The notes beneath the pieces are model-generated. The model saw only the letters and a list, made by a program, of their open reading frames with translations, did not search any database and was not told the DNA's origin. From DATJIG01 sp050260515 (GTDB lineage Bacteria > Pseudomonadota > Alphaproteobacteria > SMXQ01), in the NCBI GenBank assembly GCA_050260515.1, contig JBLNCI010000037.1:1-39782 (forward strand): a stretch of 39,782 nt of DNA, written 5' to 3'. This document shows, one piece after another, positions 33,398 through 39,782 of this stretch. Positions within the stretch are counted from its first letter, which is position 1. Each line of letters starts with the position of its first letter. A program made the position numbers and the translations under genes.

Positions 33398-34639
33398 CTA
33401 CTGGGCGCGTGAGCTCGCCGACGGCCGTTCGCCGGCGGCGAGCCGGTCGATCAGCGCGCGCTGCGCGGCGAGACAGCGCTTGACGTCATAGCGCTCGATC
33501 GCCGTCCGGCGCGCGCCGTCGCGGATGGCCGCGAACCGCGCCGGATCGTCGAGCGCATCGACGACGCGATCGGCGACGTCGGCAACCGAGAAGAAGTCGA
33601 CGAGCACGCCATTGCGGCCGTCCTCGATGACCTCTCGGACGGGCGGCGTCGACGAGCCGACGATCAGGCATCCCGCCGACATCGCCTCGATCATCGACCA
33701 CGACAGCACGAACGGCACCGTGAGATACACGTGCGCCGCCGACACCCGGAGCAGGTCGAGATAGCGTGCGTACGGCACGCGGCCGAGGAAGTGCACGCGC
33801 CCGGGGTCGAGCGGCACTTCCTTCAGCATCGCCTCGCGCCAGCACCCGCCCTCCTTCGGCGGCCGTCCGTAGCTCACGTCATCTCCGCCGAGCACGACGA
33901 CCTCCGCATCGGATCGGCGGCGCAGGATCTCGGGGAGCGCGCGGATGAAGTACGGGAAGCCGCGATACGGCTCGAGGTTGCGCGAGACGTAGGTGACGAC
34001 GGGATCGCCCGACTTCAGCTCGCGGCCGTCGGGCAGCGCGAAGCGCGCCTGCGGATCGGGGCGGATCGCGTCGGTGTCGATGCCGTCGAAGATGACCGAG
34101 ATCTTGTCGCGAAACTCCGGTGGATGCTGCGCCTTCTGCCATTCGGTCGGACTGATGCCCCAGTCGCAGCTCTCGAGCGCGTGCAGGAGATGGGAGTTCC
34201 GCATCCGCACCCGGAACACGTCGTCGGGATCGAGCGGGAATGCCGGGTCGAAGTTCGTGTCGGCGCCGAAGGCGTGATAGTAGAACTCGCAGAAGTTCAG
34301 GATGCGGGCGTCGGGGAACACGTCGCGCACGAACAACGATTCGCCCCAGCCGGGGTGGGCGACGACGACGTCGGGCACGAAGCCCTTGCGCTTGAGCTCC
34401 ATGCCCACCCGCGCAACGCACTGGCCGTACAGCACCGCGTTCTCGAAGCTCCGGAGGTAGTGATGGGTCCCCTCCGCGGCGGCGCGCGGCGGCGTGTACT
34501 GCGCCTTGGCCACGTTGGGGAGCTGGACGTCGGGGCGCTTGGTGACGAACACCACCTGATTGCGGCGGTCGGCGGCGAGGCTCTGGGCCAGATGCTTGAA
34601 CTGCCCGGGCATGTTCTGATGGATGAAAAGGATCCGCAT
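33398..34639 (-). CDS. Glycosyltransferase family 4
   Basis: A 413-residue GT-B glycosyltransferase without signal peptide. The N-terminal acceptor domain opens MRILFIHQNMPGQFKHLA; the C-terminal nucleotide-sugar domain has the GT4 donor motif SWSMIEAMSAGCLIVGS near residues 313-330 followed by VREVIEDGRNGVLVD. It would transfer a sugar from a nucleotide donor to a surface glycan or similar acceptor. The start at 34639 (MRILF) is the family start; the open frame upstream is unrelated. It stands alone, convergent with the secreted protein gene (10 bases between stops). Confidence 0.87.
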   Translation of the reverse strand: MRILFIHQNMPGQFKHLAQSLAADRRNQVVFVTKRPDVQLPNVAKAQYTPPRAAAEGTHHYLRSFENAVLYGQCVARVGMELKRKGFVPDVVVAHPGWGESLFVRDVFPDARILNFCEFYYHAFGADTNFDPAFPLDPDDVFRVRMRNSHLLHALESCDWGISPTEWQKAQHPPEFRDKISVIFDGIDTDAIRPDPQARFALPDGRELKSGDPVVTYVSRNLEPYRGFPYFIRALPEILRRRSDAEVVVLGGDDVSYGRPPKEGGCWREAMLKEVPLDPGRVHFLGRVPYARYLDLLRVSAAHVYLTVPFVLSWSMIEAMSAGCLIVGSSTPPVREVIEDGRNGVLVDFFSVADVADRVVDALDDPARFAAIRDGARRTAIERYDVKRCLAAQRALIDRLAAGERPSASSRAQ

Positions 34640-34846
34640 CGCCGCTCCGCCGCCGTCGCGGAGGATTAAAGCAGCGTTGGCGCCGCGCCCGCCACCGCCT
34701 TCCCGCGGACGCACGCTCGCGGGCGGCGGAAACGGCGGCCGGAACGGCCGGTCTGGGCCCTTTTTTCCACCGTGGTCTTTCGGTAGCATCCGGCCCCGAC
34801 GAGCCATCCGCGCCGGCTGCCGGCGCATTGCCAGAGAGTGGGGACT

Positions 34847-35044
34847 ATGACGGACCAGATCACCGAGTGGCGGAAGGGCGTTCTCGCGGCCCTGAAGAAG
34901 AACGGCTTCTCCGAGACCAACAACACGGCCCTCGGCATGGCCGCCGCGATGAAGCGCGGAGAGGCCGAGGAGAGCCTCAGCTACGACCAGGGCTACGAGA
35001 TTGGCGAGGAAGTCGCCAAGCGCTGCAAGTACGGCAAGCGCTAG
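34847..35044 (+). CDS. Small hypothetical protein
   Basis: A 65-residue, charged, probably helical protein (ITEWRKGVLAALKKNGFSE and EESLSYDQGYEIGEEVAKRC). ATG at 34847 with GAGAGTGGGG upstream. Codon use resembles its neighbours. No family recognised. Confidence 0.58.
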   Translation: MTDQITEWRKGVLAALKKNGFSETNNTALGMAAAMKRGEAEESLSYDQGYEIGEEVAKRCKYGKR

Positions 35045-35056
35045 TCCTAGCGCCGC

Positions 35057-35410
35057 CTATGCTCCGGCCCGGATGCGCCGACCGCGCTCCGGGCCGGTTC
35101 TGTTTCCGGCCGCCGCCAACCGCGCCCGCAGCGACGCCTTGAAGGTCCGATCGGACTTGATCGCCGCTTCCCGCCGCAGCGCGTCGCCGTGGCCGAACGG
35201 CCCCTCCTGGTGGCACACGCGCCAGGGACCGCGGCCGCGGGTGAAGCGCGCGCCGGTGCCGCCGTTGTGCTGTTTGAGCCGCGCGGCGACGTCCTTCGCG
35301 ATGCCCGTATAGAAGATGCCGGCGCGATTGCGCAGCACGTAGACGAAGTACAGCGGCGCAGCCTCGCTGGCATTGCGCCGCGTGCGCGGCGCGCCTCCCT
35401 CTTCTGCCAC
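35057..35410 (-). CDS. GIY-YIG nuclease-like protein
   Basis: A 117-residue single-domain protein of the GIY-YIG superfamily (UPF0213/YhbQ-like). The motif reads YFVYVLRNRAGIFYTGI, with the second half as YTG, followed by Arg and His in ARLKQHNGG and the metal-binding Glu in RREAAIKS. A GTG start at 35410 (MAEEGG) is favoured because GGGGGAGAG lies 8 bases upstream and the longer frame would overlap the next gene's leader. Its cellular target is unknown; similar stand-alone proteins are common. Confidence 0.85.
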   Translation of the reverse strand: MAEEGGAPRTRRNASEAAPLYFVYVLRNRAGIFYTGIAKDVAARLKQHNGGTGARFTRGRGPWRVCHQEGPFGHGDALRREAAIKSDRTFKASLRARLAAAGNRTGPERGRRIRAGA

Positions 35411-35431
35411 CGAAGCGCTCTCCCCCGTTCC

Positions 35432-35455
35432 GGAACTTCCGGCCCCATCGCCGCT
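35432..35455 (+). promoter_or_regulatory. Weak EcfG-like promoter candidate
   Basis: GGAAC at 35432-35436 matches the -35 element, but the -10 is CGCT after 15 bases instead of CGTT after 16. The -35 is within the palindrome CCGGAACTTCCGG. It points at the DUF883-type operon starting at 35540. A 7-bp hairpin (35469-35485) lies in the leader. Confidence 0.33.
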
Positions 35456-35539
35456 TATCAGGCTGGATGCTCCGCCGTGCGGAGCGCCGAAATGATGCCA
35501 CTCCGCCGCAGGTGGCGCCAGCTTCACGGGAGCACAGCC

Positions 35540-36007
35540 ATGACCACGTATCAGCCGGGCGACAGCTCCGCCGAGCGCTACGACTCGGGCGACGGCAACG
35601 CGACCGGCCACGTCGCCCACCCCGCGCACGACGGACACGACCGCATGGGCAGCGCGATGGATCCGCTGCGCGACAAGGTCCGCAAGATCGCCGATCAGCA
35701 GAAGGACGCCGGCGCCGAGCAGATGGAGAGCATCGCCAAAGCCGCTCACGGCGCCGCCGACGATCTCGAACGCGAGCTGCCGATGGCCGCCGAATACATC
35801 CATCACGCGGCCTCGCGCCTCGAGCAGGCCTCGGCGCGGATTCGCCAGGGCGACATCGAGCAGCTCGTCGACGCCTGCAACGACTTCGCCCGCCAGCGCC
35901 CGGCGGCGTTCTTCGGCGGCGCCGTGCTGGCCGGATTCGCGCTGGCGCGGTTCCTCAAGAGCTCCGCGCCGCAGGCGAACCCAGACTCCGATCCCCGCTC
36001 ATACTGA
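35540..36007 (+). CDS. DUF883/ElaB-like membrane-anchored protein
   Basis: A 155-residue protein with a hydrophilic N-terminus rich in His, Asp and Gly (about 1-40), a helical middle part that is likely coiled (55-115), and one C-terminal membrane segment (AAFFGGAVLAGFALARFL, about 124-142). This is the layout of ElaB/YqjD-like inner-membrane proteins. GGGAG precedes the ATG. It begins a three-gene operon (10 bases to the next gene). Confidence 0.82.
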   Translation: MTTYQPGDSSAERYDSGDGNATGHVAHPAHDGHDRMGSAMDPLRDKVRKIADQQKDAGAEQMESIAKAAHGAADDLERELPMAAEYIHHAASRLEQASARIRQGDIEQLVDACNDFARQRPAAFFGGAVLAGFALARFLKSSAPQANPDSDPRSY

Positions 36008-36017
36008 GGAGGCTGCC

Positions 36018-36440
36018 ATGACCGACGTCCATGGCGATCGCACCATACCGGGACTCGTCTCGAGCCTGGTATCCCAGCTCACGCACCTCATGCGCACCGA
36101 GAGCGAGCTTGCCCGCGCCGAGATCTCCGAAGGGATCGGGCGCATGGGCACGGCGCTCATGCTCGTCGTGGCCGGCGCGGTGCTGCTGATTCCCGCGCTC
36201 GTCATCCTGCTGAGCGCCGCGGTGAGCGCGCTCATCGAGAACGGAATGTCCGGCAGCATCGCCGCCCTGCTTGTCGGCGGCGTCGTCCTGCTCGTCGGCA
36301 TCGTGCTCGTGTTCGCGGGCATGAAGTCGCTCAAGCCGAACCGGCTCATCCCCAACCGCACGCTCGGCCAGCTCTCGCGCGACGCCGAGGTGGCCAAAAA
36401 CCAGATGAGGACCCGCCATGACCTACAGCGAGCAGCTTGA
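36018..36440 (+). CDS. Phage-holin-family (DUF1469) membrane protein
   Basis: A 140-residue protein with an amphipathic N-terminal helix (HLMRTESELARAEISEG) and two membrane helices (about 47-72 and 82-103), the profile of the chromosomal holin superfamily III (DUF1469). Despite the name these are common non-phage envelope genes next to DUF883 and DUF3618 genes, as here. It overlaps the DUF3618 gene by 23 bases. Confidence 0.87.
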   Translation: MTDVHGDRTIPGLVSSLVSQLTHLMRTESELARAEISEGIGRMGTALMLVVAGAVLLIPALVILLSAAVSALIENGMSGSIAALLVGGVVLLVGIVLVFAGMKSLKPNRLIPNRTLGQLSRDAEVAKNQMRTRHDLQRAA

Positions 36441-37434
36441 ACGGGCTGCCGAGCGCGATCGCGCCGAGATCGAGGAAACGCTCGACGAGCTCCGCACCCG
36501 GCTGAAGCCGGGCCAACTCATCGACCAGTTCATGGACTACGCCCGCGACGGAAGCGGCGGTCAGTTCTATGAGAACCTCAAGCGCCAGATCGTCGACAAC
36601 CCGGTGCCCGTCACCATGATCGGCGCGGGCCTCGCCTGGCTCGCCATTTCGGGCAGCGTCTCGCACCGGCGGCGCAGCAGCCTCGGCGATTCGTGGCGTG
36701 GGCGCGACCGCGGCGACGGAATGCACTCCGAGTCGCTGGAACGGGCCGAGGACGGCATGCGGCGGTTCGGCGACGGCATGTCGGAAACCGCCCGCGAGGC
36801 CGCCGAGGCCTTCGGCGACGGCTATCGCTCCGCGGCCGGCACCGCTCGCGAGGGCGCCGAAAACCTGCGCGAAGGCGTCGGCGCGATGCGACGCCGGGCG
36901 GCCGCGGCATCGTCGGCGATCGGCGACCGCGTGAGCTCCGCCGCCGACAGCGTCGGCGACGCCGCCATGCGGGCCCGCAGCAGCGTCAATTCCTCGATGT
37001 CGCGGGCGCGGCGCAGCATCTCCGACGGGAGTCACGCGCTCGCCGAGTTCTCCCGCGAGCAGCCCCTCGTTGTCGCGGCGATCGGCGTCGCCGTCGGCGC
37101 GGCGCTCGGAGCGGCACTTCCCTCGACGGAAGCCGAATCGCGCGTGATGGGCGATGCCGCGGACGGCGCCAAGGCACGCGTCCGCGACGTCGTCGACGAA
37201 CAGGCGAAGAGAGCGAAGGGCGTCGCCGAGGATCTCGCCCAGCACGCGATCGGCGAGGCGCGCGAAACCGCGTCGTCCGTGCTCGACCACATGGATCGCG
37301 AATCGGAGCCGGGCTCCGACGATGGCAACCCGGAGGAACGCGGGATGCGCGGCGACGGTGCGACCTCGCTGGAGGACGACACCGGCGACTCCGAACGGCG
37401 CTTCACGGCCGGAGAGCGTCCCTCGAACGGATGA
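36418..37434 (+). CDS. DUF3618 domain envelope protein
   Basis: A 338-residue protein. The N-terminal 80 residues match DUF3618: IEETLDELRTRLKPGQLIDQ, then NPVPVTMIGAGLAWLAISG as a membrane segment. The long middle part (about 100-205) is an Ala/Arg/Glu-rich amphipathic helix with repeated ESLERAEDGM-like heptads. A second Gly-zipper segment (QPLVVAAIGVAVGAALGAALP) lies at about 216-237, and the tail is acidic. Likely to lie along or curve the membrane; function unknown. Third gene of the envelope operon. Confidence 0.85.
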   Translation: MTYSEQLERAAERDRAEIEETLDELRTRLKPGQLIDQFMDYARDGSGGQFYENLKRQIVDNPVPVTMIGAGLAWLAISGSVSHRRRSSLGDSWRGRDRGDGMHSESLERAEDGMRRFGDGMSETAREAAEAFGDGYRSAAGTAREGAENLREGVGAMRRRAAAASSAIGDRVSSAADSVGDAAMRARSSVNSSMSRARRSISDGSHALAEFSREQPLVVAAIGVAVGAALGAALPSTEAESRVMGDAADGAKARVRDVVDEQAKRAKGVAEDLAQHAIGEARETASSVLDHMDRESEPGSDDGNPEERGMRGDGATSLEDDTGDSERRFTAGERPSNG

Positions 37435-37458
37435 ACGGACGAAGAGCGCGCCGCCGCC

Positions 37459-37692
37459 TCAATAGTGCGGCGGCGGCTTCTCGTCCTGCGGCGACCGCTC
37501 CCACGCGGCGTCCTCGACCGCCTCGATGCGTCCGGTCACTGTCCGGAGCCGGGCGGTGAGGGCGTCGATGACCCGCGCCTGCTCGGCGACGACGGTCGAA
37601 AGCTCCTCGGCCATGCGCTCGTGAAGGGCGAGGCGCCGCTCGAGCTCGACGACCCGCTGTTCGAGCGATGGGTCTCCGGGCGTATCCGGCAT
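37459..37692 (-). CDS. slyX: SlyX family protein
   Basis: A 77-residue protein matching SlyX: a long coiled coil (LEQRVVELERRLALHERMAEE to about residue 55) and the typical end DEKPPPHY. SlyX has no established biochemical role; it is named from its position near slyD in enterobacteria. Convergent with the DUF3618 gene, 24 bases apart. Confidence 0.88.
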   Translation of the reverse strand: MPDTPGDPSLEQRVVELERRLALHERMAEELSTVVAEQARVIDALTARLRTVTGRIEAVEDAAWERSPQDEKPPPHY

Positions 37693-37708
37693 GGCGGCGA
37701 CATCTCCC

Positions 37709-37755
37709 CAAAAGCGAACGGCGCTTCCGGGATTATCTCCGGAAGCGCCGTTCGC
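37709..37755 (-). terminator. Intrinsic terminator of the GlsB/YmgE gene
   Basis: A perfect 17-base stem (37714-37730 with 37739-37755) with loop GATTATCT. On the minus strand it is followed by TTTT at 37713-37710. It lies 28 bases after the GlsB/YmgE-type stop and directly before slyX, so slyX is probably transcribed separately or by read-through. Confidence 0.85.
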
Positions 37756-37783
37756 GAACAGGGCTGAGCAGCCAGCGAAAAAC

Positions 37784-38038
37784 TCAGGCGGCGCGACGGC
37801 CCACCACCACGCGATAGATGAACAGGACGATCATCGCCCCGATCACCGATCCGATGAAGCCGGCGGCCTCGCCCTCTCGGTACCAGCCGAGGGCGTGCCC
37901 GATATATGTCGCGACGAATGCGCCGACGATGCCGAGCAGGATCGTCACGATGAAGCCGCCCGGATCGCGGCCCGGCATCAGGAACTTGGCCACGAGTCCG
38001 ACCAGGAAGCCGATGATGAGCGTGACGATGATCGACAT
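37784..38038 (-). CDS. GlsB/YeaQ/YmgE-type stress membrane protein
   Basis: An 84-residue protein with three short membrane helices and the family pattern IIGFLVGLVAKFLMPGRDPGGF and GWYREGEAAGFIGSVIGA. Members are general-stress inner-membrane proteins (transglycosylase-associated protein family); the exact role is unknown. GAGAGGG sets the start at 38038. An EcfG-type promoter lies about 40 bases upstream and the terminator at 37709-37755 ends the message, so it is a single-gene stress unit. Confidence 0.9.
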   Translation of the reverse strand: MSIIVTLIIGFLVGLVAKFLMPGRDPGGFIVTILLGIVGAFVATYIGHALGWYREGEAAGFIGSVIGAMIVLFIYRVVVGRRAA

Positions 38039-38074
38039 AGGGCCCTCTCCGTTGTCCCACGACGTCCGTGCAGT

Positions 38075-38099
38075 AACGACGCACCCCCGGCCTCGTTCC
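38075..38099 (-). promoter_or_regulatory. Sigma-EcfG promoter of the GlsB/YmgE gene
   Basis: On the minus strand GGAAC (38099-38095), exactly 16 bases, then CGTT (38078-38075). The predicted start is near 38067, giving a leader of roughly 30 bases to the ATG at 38038. Confidence 0.78.
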
Positions 38100-38137
38100 G
38101 TGTGAACGGGACGAAGCACGGCACCAAAGGCAGCGCC

Positions 38138-39505
38138 ATGCGTTATTCCGACATGGCCCGGTGCGCACGCGCAAGACCCTGCTGCGCTTCAGCGGCGCGG
38201 CCCCGCCGCCGCGGCGCCGGGCCGCTCGCCCGCTTGCTGCGCCCGGGGGCCCTCGCGCTGCTGGTGGCCCTCGCCGGCTGTGCCGGCCAGGCCATCGTTC
38301 CGCCCGTCGACGTCACGTCGCCGAAGACACGCCAGATCCCCGGCAACTACGCCGCCACCGTCCACAGCGGGGCGTGGGCACTCAAGACGACGACGGACCG
38401 GTCTATCTGTGGCGCATGGACCTTCGACACCGCGCTCGACAACTCATTCGAGAATTCCGTCCGCACCGCCCTCAAGCGCGTGCTCGAGCACGTCACCTTC
38501 GTCCCCGACCTGCTCACGACGCAACAGCTCAAGGCCCGCGGCTTCGACGCCCAGATCGTCGTCGGACAGGGCGACGCCCAATCGAGTTTCACCGTGCCCG
38601 CCTATCTCCTCACCGGCACCGCCCACGGCGACGTCGGTCTCGCGGTGACGGTCTCGATCCGCGCCGCCGCGGGCACCAACGTGCGCGAGACCGTCTCCGG
38701 CCGCGGTCAAGGCCGCGCCCAGATCAGCTATTGCTCGGGGATCGCCAACGCGATCACCGCCGGCGCGAAGAATGCCATCGGAACCGTGACGCGCGGCGTC
38801 GTGCGGGCCGTCCGTGAACGCCTCGACGTGCGCGAGGCGAAGGCGGCGCCGCGACCGAAGGCGCGACCGAAGGAGCAATCGGAGGAGACGGCGAGCGAAG
38901 ACGCCGACCAGCCAGCGGCCCTCGACTCCACGGCGCCGATCGCCGCCGCCAACGACGAGCCGATCGTCGCCCCGCCGGCGATCGCCGCCGTGGCGGTGTC
39001 CCGGCCTTCGCCGCGCGGCAAGGCAGAGGCGCTGCCCAGCGTCGAAGACGCTTTCCAGCGCGGTCTCGACGCGGCCGCCGGGCACGGCCGGCGCCGCAAC
39101 GATGCCGAGGCGGTCCGCTGGTTCCGCATCGCCGCCGAGCAGGGGTACGCCCCGGCCGAAAACAACCTCGGCTACATGTACGCGGAAGGGCGCGGCGTGA
39201 AGCGCGACGATCAGCAGGCGGTGAAGTGGTATCGCCGCGCCGCCGACCGCGCCTATCCGCCGGCCCAGACCAGCCTCGCGATGATGGTATCGGCCGGGCG
39301 CGGGATGCCGCGCAACGATCTGCTCGCCCTGGCGCTGTATTCGGCAGCGTCCGGCCAGGGCTACGCCCAGGCGACCGCGAATGTCGCGCAGATGTACGCC
39401 GAGGGCCGTGGCATCGCCCGCGACGAGGGTACGGCGGCGTTCCTGCTCGCGACCTCCGGCGAGACCCCGCGCACGGGATCCGGCATCTTCGTCGACGGCG
39501 AGTGA
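38138..39505 (+). CDS. Sel1-repeat lipoprotein
   Basis: A 455-residue protein. The N-terminus is long and Arg-rich, then a lipobox LAGC with Cys48 follows ALALLVALAG, so it is probably an outer-membrane or periplasmic lipoprotein. Residues about 60-215 form an unrecognised domain; about 225-290 is a linker rich in Ala, Pro and Lys; about 300-440 hold Sel1 repeats (AVRWFRIAAEQGYAPAENNLGYMYAEGRGV is one unit's pattern, repeated about three times), a helical scaffold for protein contacts. The ATG at 38138 has AAAGG upstream; a later start closer to the lipobox is possible. Confidence 0.78.
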   Translation: MRYSDMARCARARPCCASAARPRRRGAGPLARLLRPGALALLVALAGCAGQAIVPPVDVTSPKTRQIPGNYAATVHSGAWALKTTTDRSICGAWTFDTALDNSFENSVRTALKRVLEHVTFVPDLLTTQQLKARGFDAQIVVGQGDAQSSFTVPAYLLTGTAHGDVGLAVTVSIRAAAGTNVRETVSGRGQGRAQISYCSGIANAITAGAKNAIGTVTRGVVRAVRERLDVREAKAAPRPKARPKEQSEETASEDADQPAALDSTAPIAAANDEPIVAPPAIAAVAVSRPSPRGKAEALPSVEDAFQRGLDAAAGHGRRRNDAEAVRWFRIAAEQGYAPAENNLGYMYAEGRGVKRDDQQAVKWYRRAADRAYPPAQTSLAMMVSAGRGMPRNDLLALALYSAASGQGYAQATANVAQMYAEGRGIARDEGTAAFLLATSGETPRTGSGIFVDGE

Positions 39506-39690
39506 GCGCGACCACAACGCGCACCATCGACGCATCGCGCAGGGCACCTCTCCGGCTTCTGCGGTGGAGTGAGACTGCGGTCCTTTTCCTGGTTGTCGCG
39601 CCGGTTGCCCCCGCCTGGCCTTCAATGAAGAGCCGAACGTCCACGTCTGCCGATCGTCATTCGCGCAGAATCGGCAATTGAGATTTTTCT

Positions 39691-39712
39691 CCCTCTCCCT
39701 CGAGGGAGAGGG
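39691..39712. repeat. Palindromic extragenic element and low-complexity contig end
   Basis: CCCTCTCCC (39691-39699) and GGGAGAGGG (39704-39712) form a perfect hairpin around TCGA. It is followed by GGTCGGGGTGAGGGTG, a pattern common in dispersed extragenic repeats of proteobacteria. From about 39748 to the end the sequence turns into C-runs broken by A. No gene is seen from 39506 to 39782. Confidence 0.55.
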
Positions 39713-39782
39713 TCGGGGTGAGGGTGAATACCCCGCGTTGCGATGCCCCCCCCCCACCCACACCCCCCCCGGGGGAGGGCCA

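Noticed and set aside
34741..34765. GGAAC as an EcfG -35 before the 65-residue gene
   Set aside because: No CGTT at 16 or 17 bases; a T-run is there instead.
34746..34766. GGCC-GGTCTG-GGCC followed by CTTTTTT, terminator-like
   Set aside because: The stem is only 4 base pairs and no plus-strand gene lies upstream to be terminated.
36018..36440. Prophage remnant suggested by the holin-family name
   Set aside because: No other phage gene is near, and DUF1469 proteins next to DUF883 and DUF3618 genes are ordinary chromosomal envelope genes.

Overview
The window is about 39.8 kb of very G+C-rich DNA, densely coding, with short intergenic gaps (none over 300 bases). It most probably comes from an alphaproteobacterium. 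This rests on two promoter-like sites matching the sigma-EcfG general-stress consensus (GGAAC-N16-CGTT), one full CtrA-type box (TTAA-N7-TTAAC), tripartite-tricarboxylate (TTT/Bug) receptor genes, and a run of DUF883/holin/DUF3618 envelope-stress genes. Genus cannot be told. The left edge cuts a gene and the right edge ends in low-complexity C-rich sequence next to a palindrome, so this may be a whole metagenomic contig.

Region 1 (1-17014, + strand) is a tightly packed operon of storage-glucan and trehalose enzymes: glgE (5' end outside the window, fused to an upstream domain), treS-maltokinase fusion, glgB, glgX, treZ, and a 1688-residue MalQ-TreY fusion. Gaps are 1-13 bases or ATGA overlaps. 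Together they encode trehalose -> maltose -> maltose-1-phosphate -> alpha-1,4-glucan -> branched glucan, and back from glucan to trehalose through debranching and TreY/TreZ. No glgA or glgC is present here.

Region 2 (17123-22721) holds three orphan TTT-type periplasmic receptors (two are tandem paralogues), an alpha/beta hydrolase with a Ser-Glu-His triad candidate, and a VOC-family dioxygenase-like protein, suggesting uptake and breakdown of a carboxylated or aromatic compound. Region 3 (22722-28927) has a DUF1499 membrane protein next to a CtrA box, then a CsbD/ElaB-like small membrane protein plus a second glgX behind an EcfG-type promoter, then a two-gene secreted-protein unit with internally repeated Ig-like domains, and a glycine-rich Tat-exported protein.

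Region 4 (29144-32553) is a complete nitrate/sulfonate/taurine-type ABC importer (ATPase, two different permeases, receptor). Region 5 (32616-39782) contains small hypothetical proteins, a GT4 glycosyltransferase, a GIY-YIG protein, the three-gene DUF883/holin/DUF3618 envelope operon, SlyX, a GlsB/YmgE-type membrane protein under a second EcfG-type promoter, and a Sel1-repeat lipoprotein.

The common thread is stress physiology: osmoprotectant and glucan cycling, with stress-type membrane proteins apparently under EcfG. No CRISPR array, tRNA, rRNA, transposase or phage structural gene was seen.
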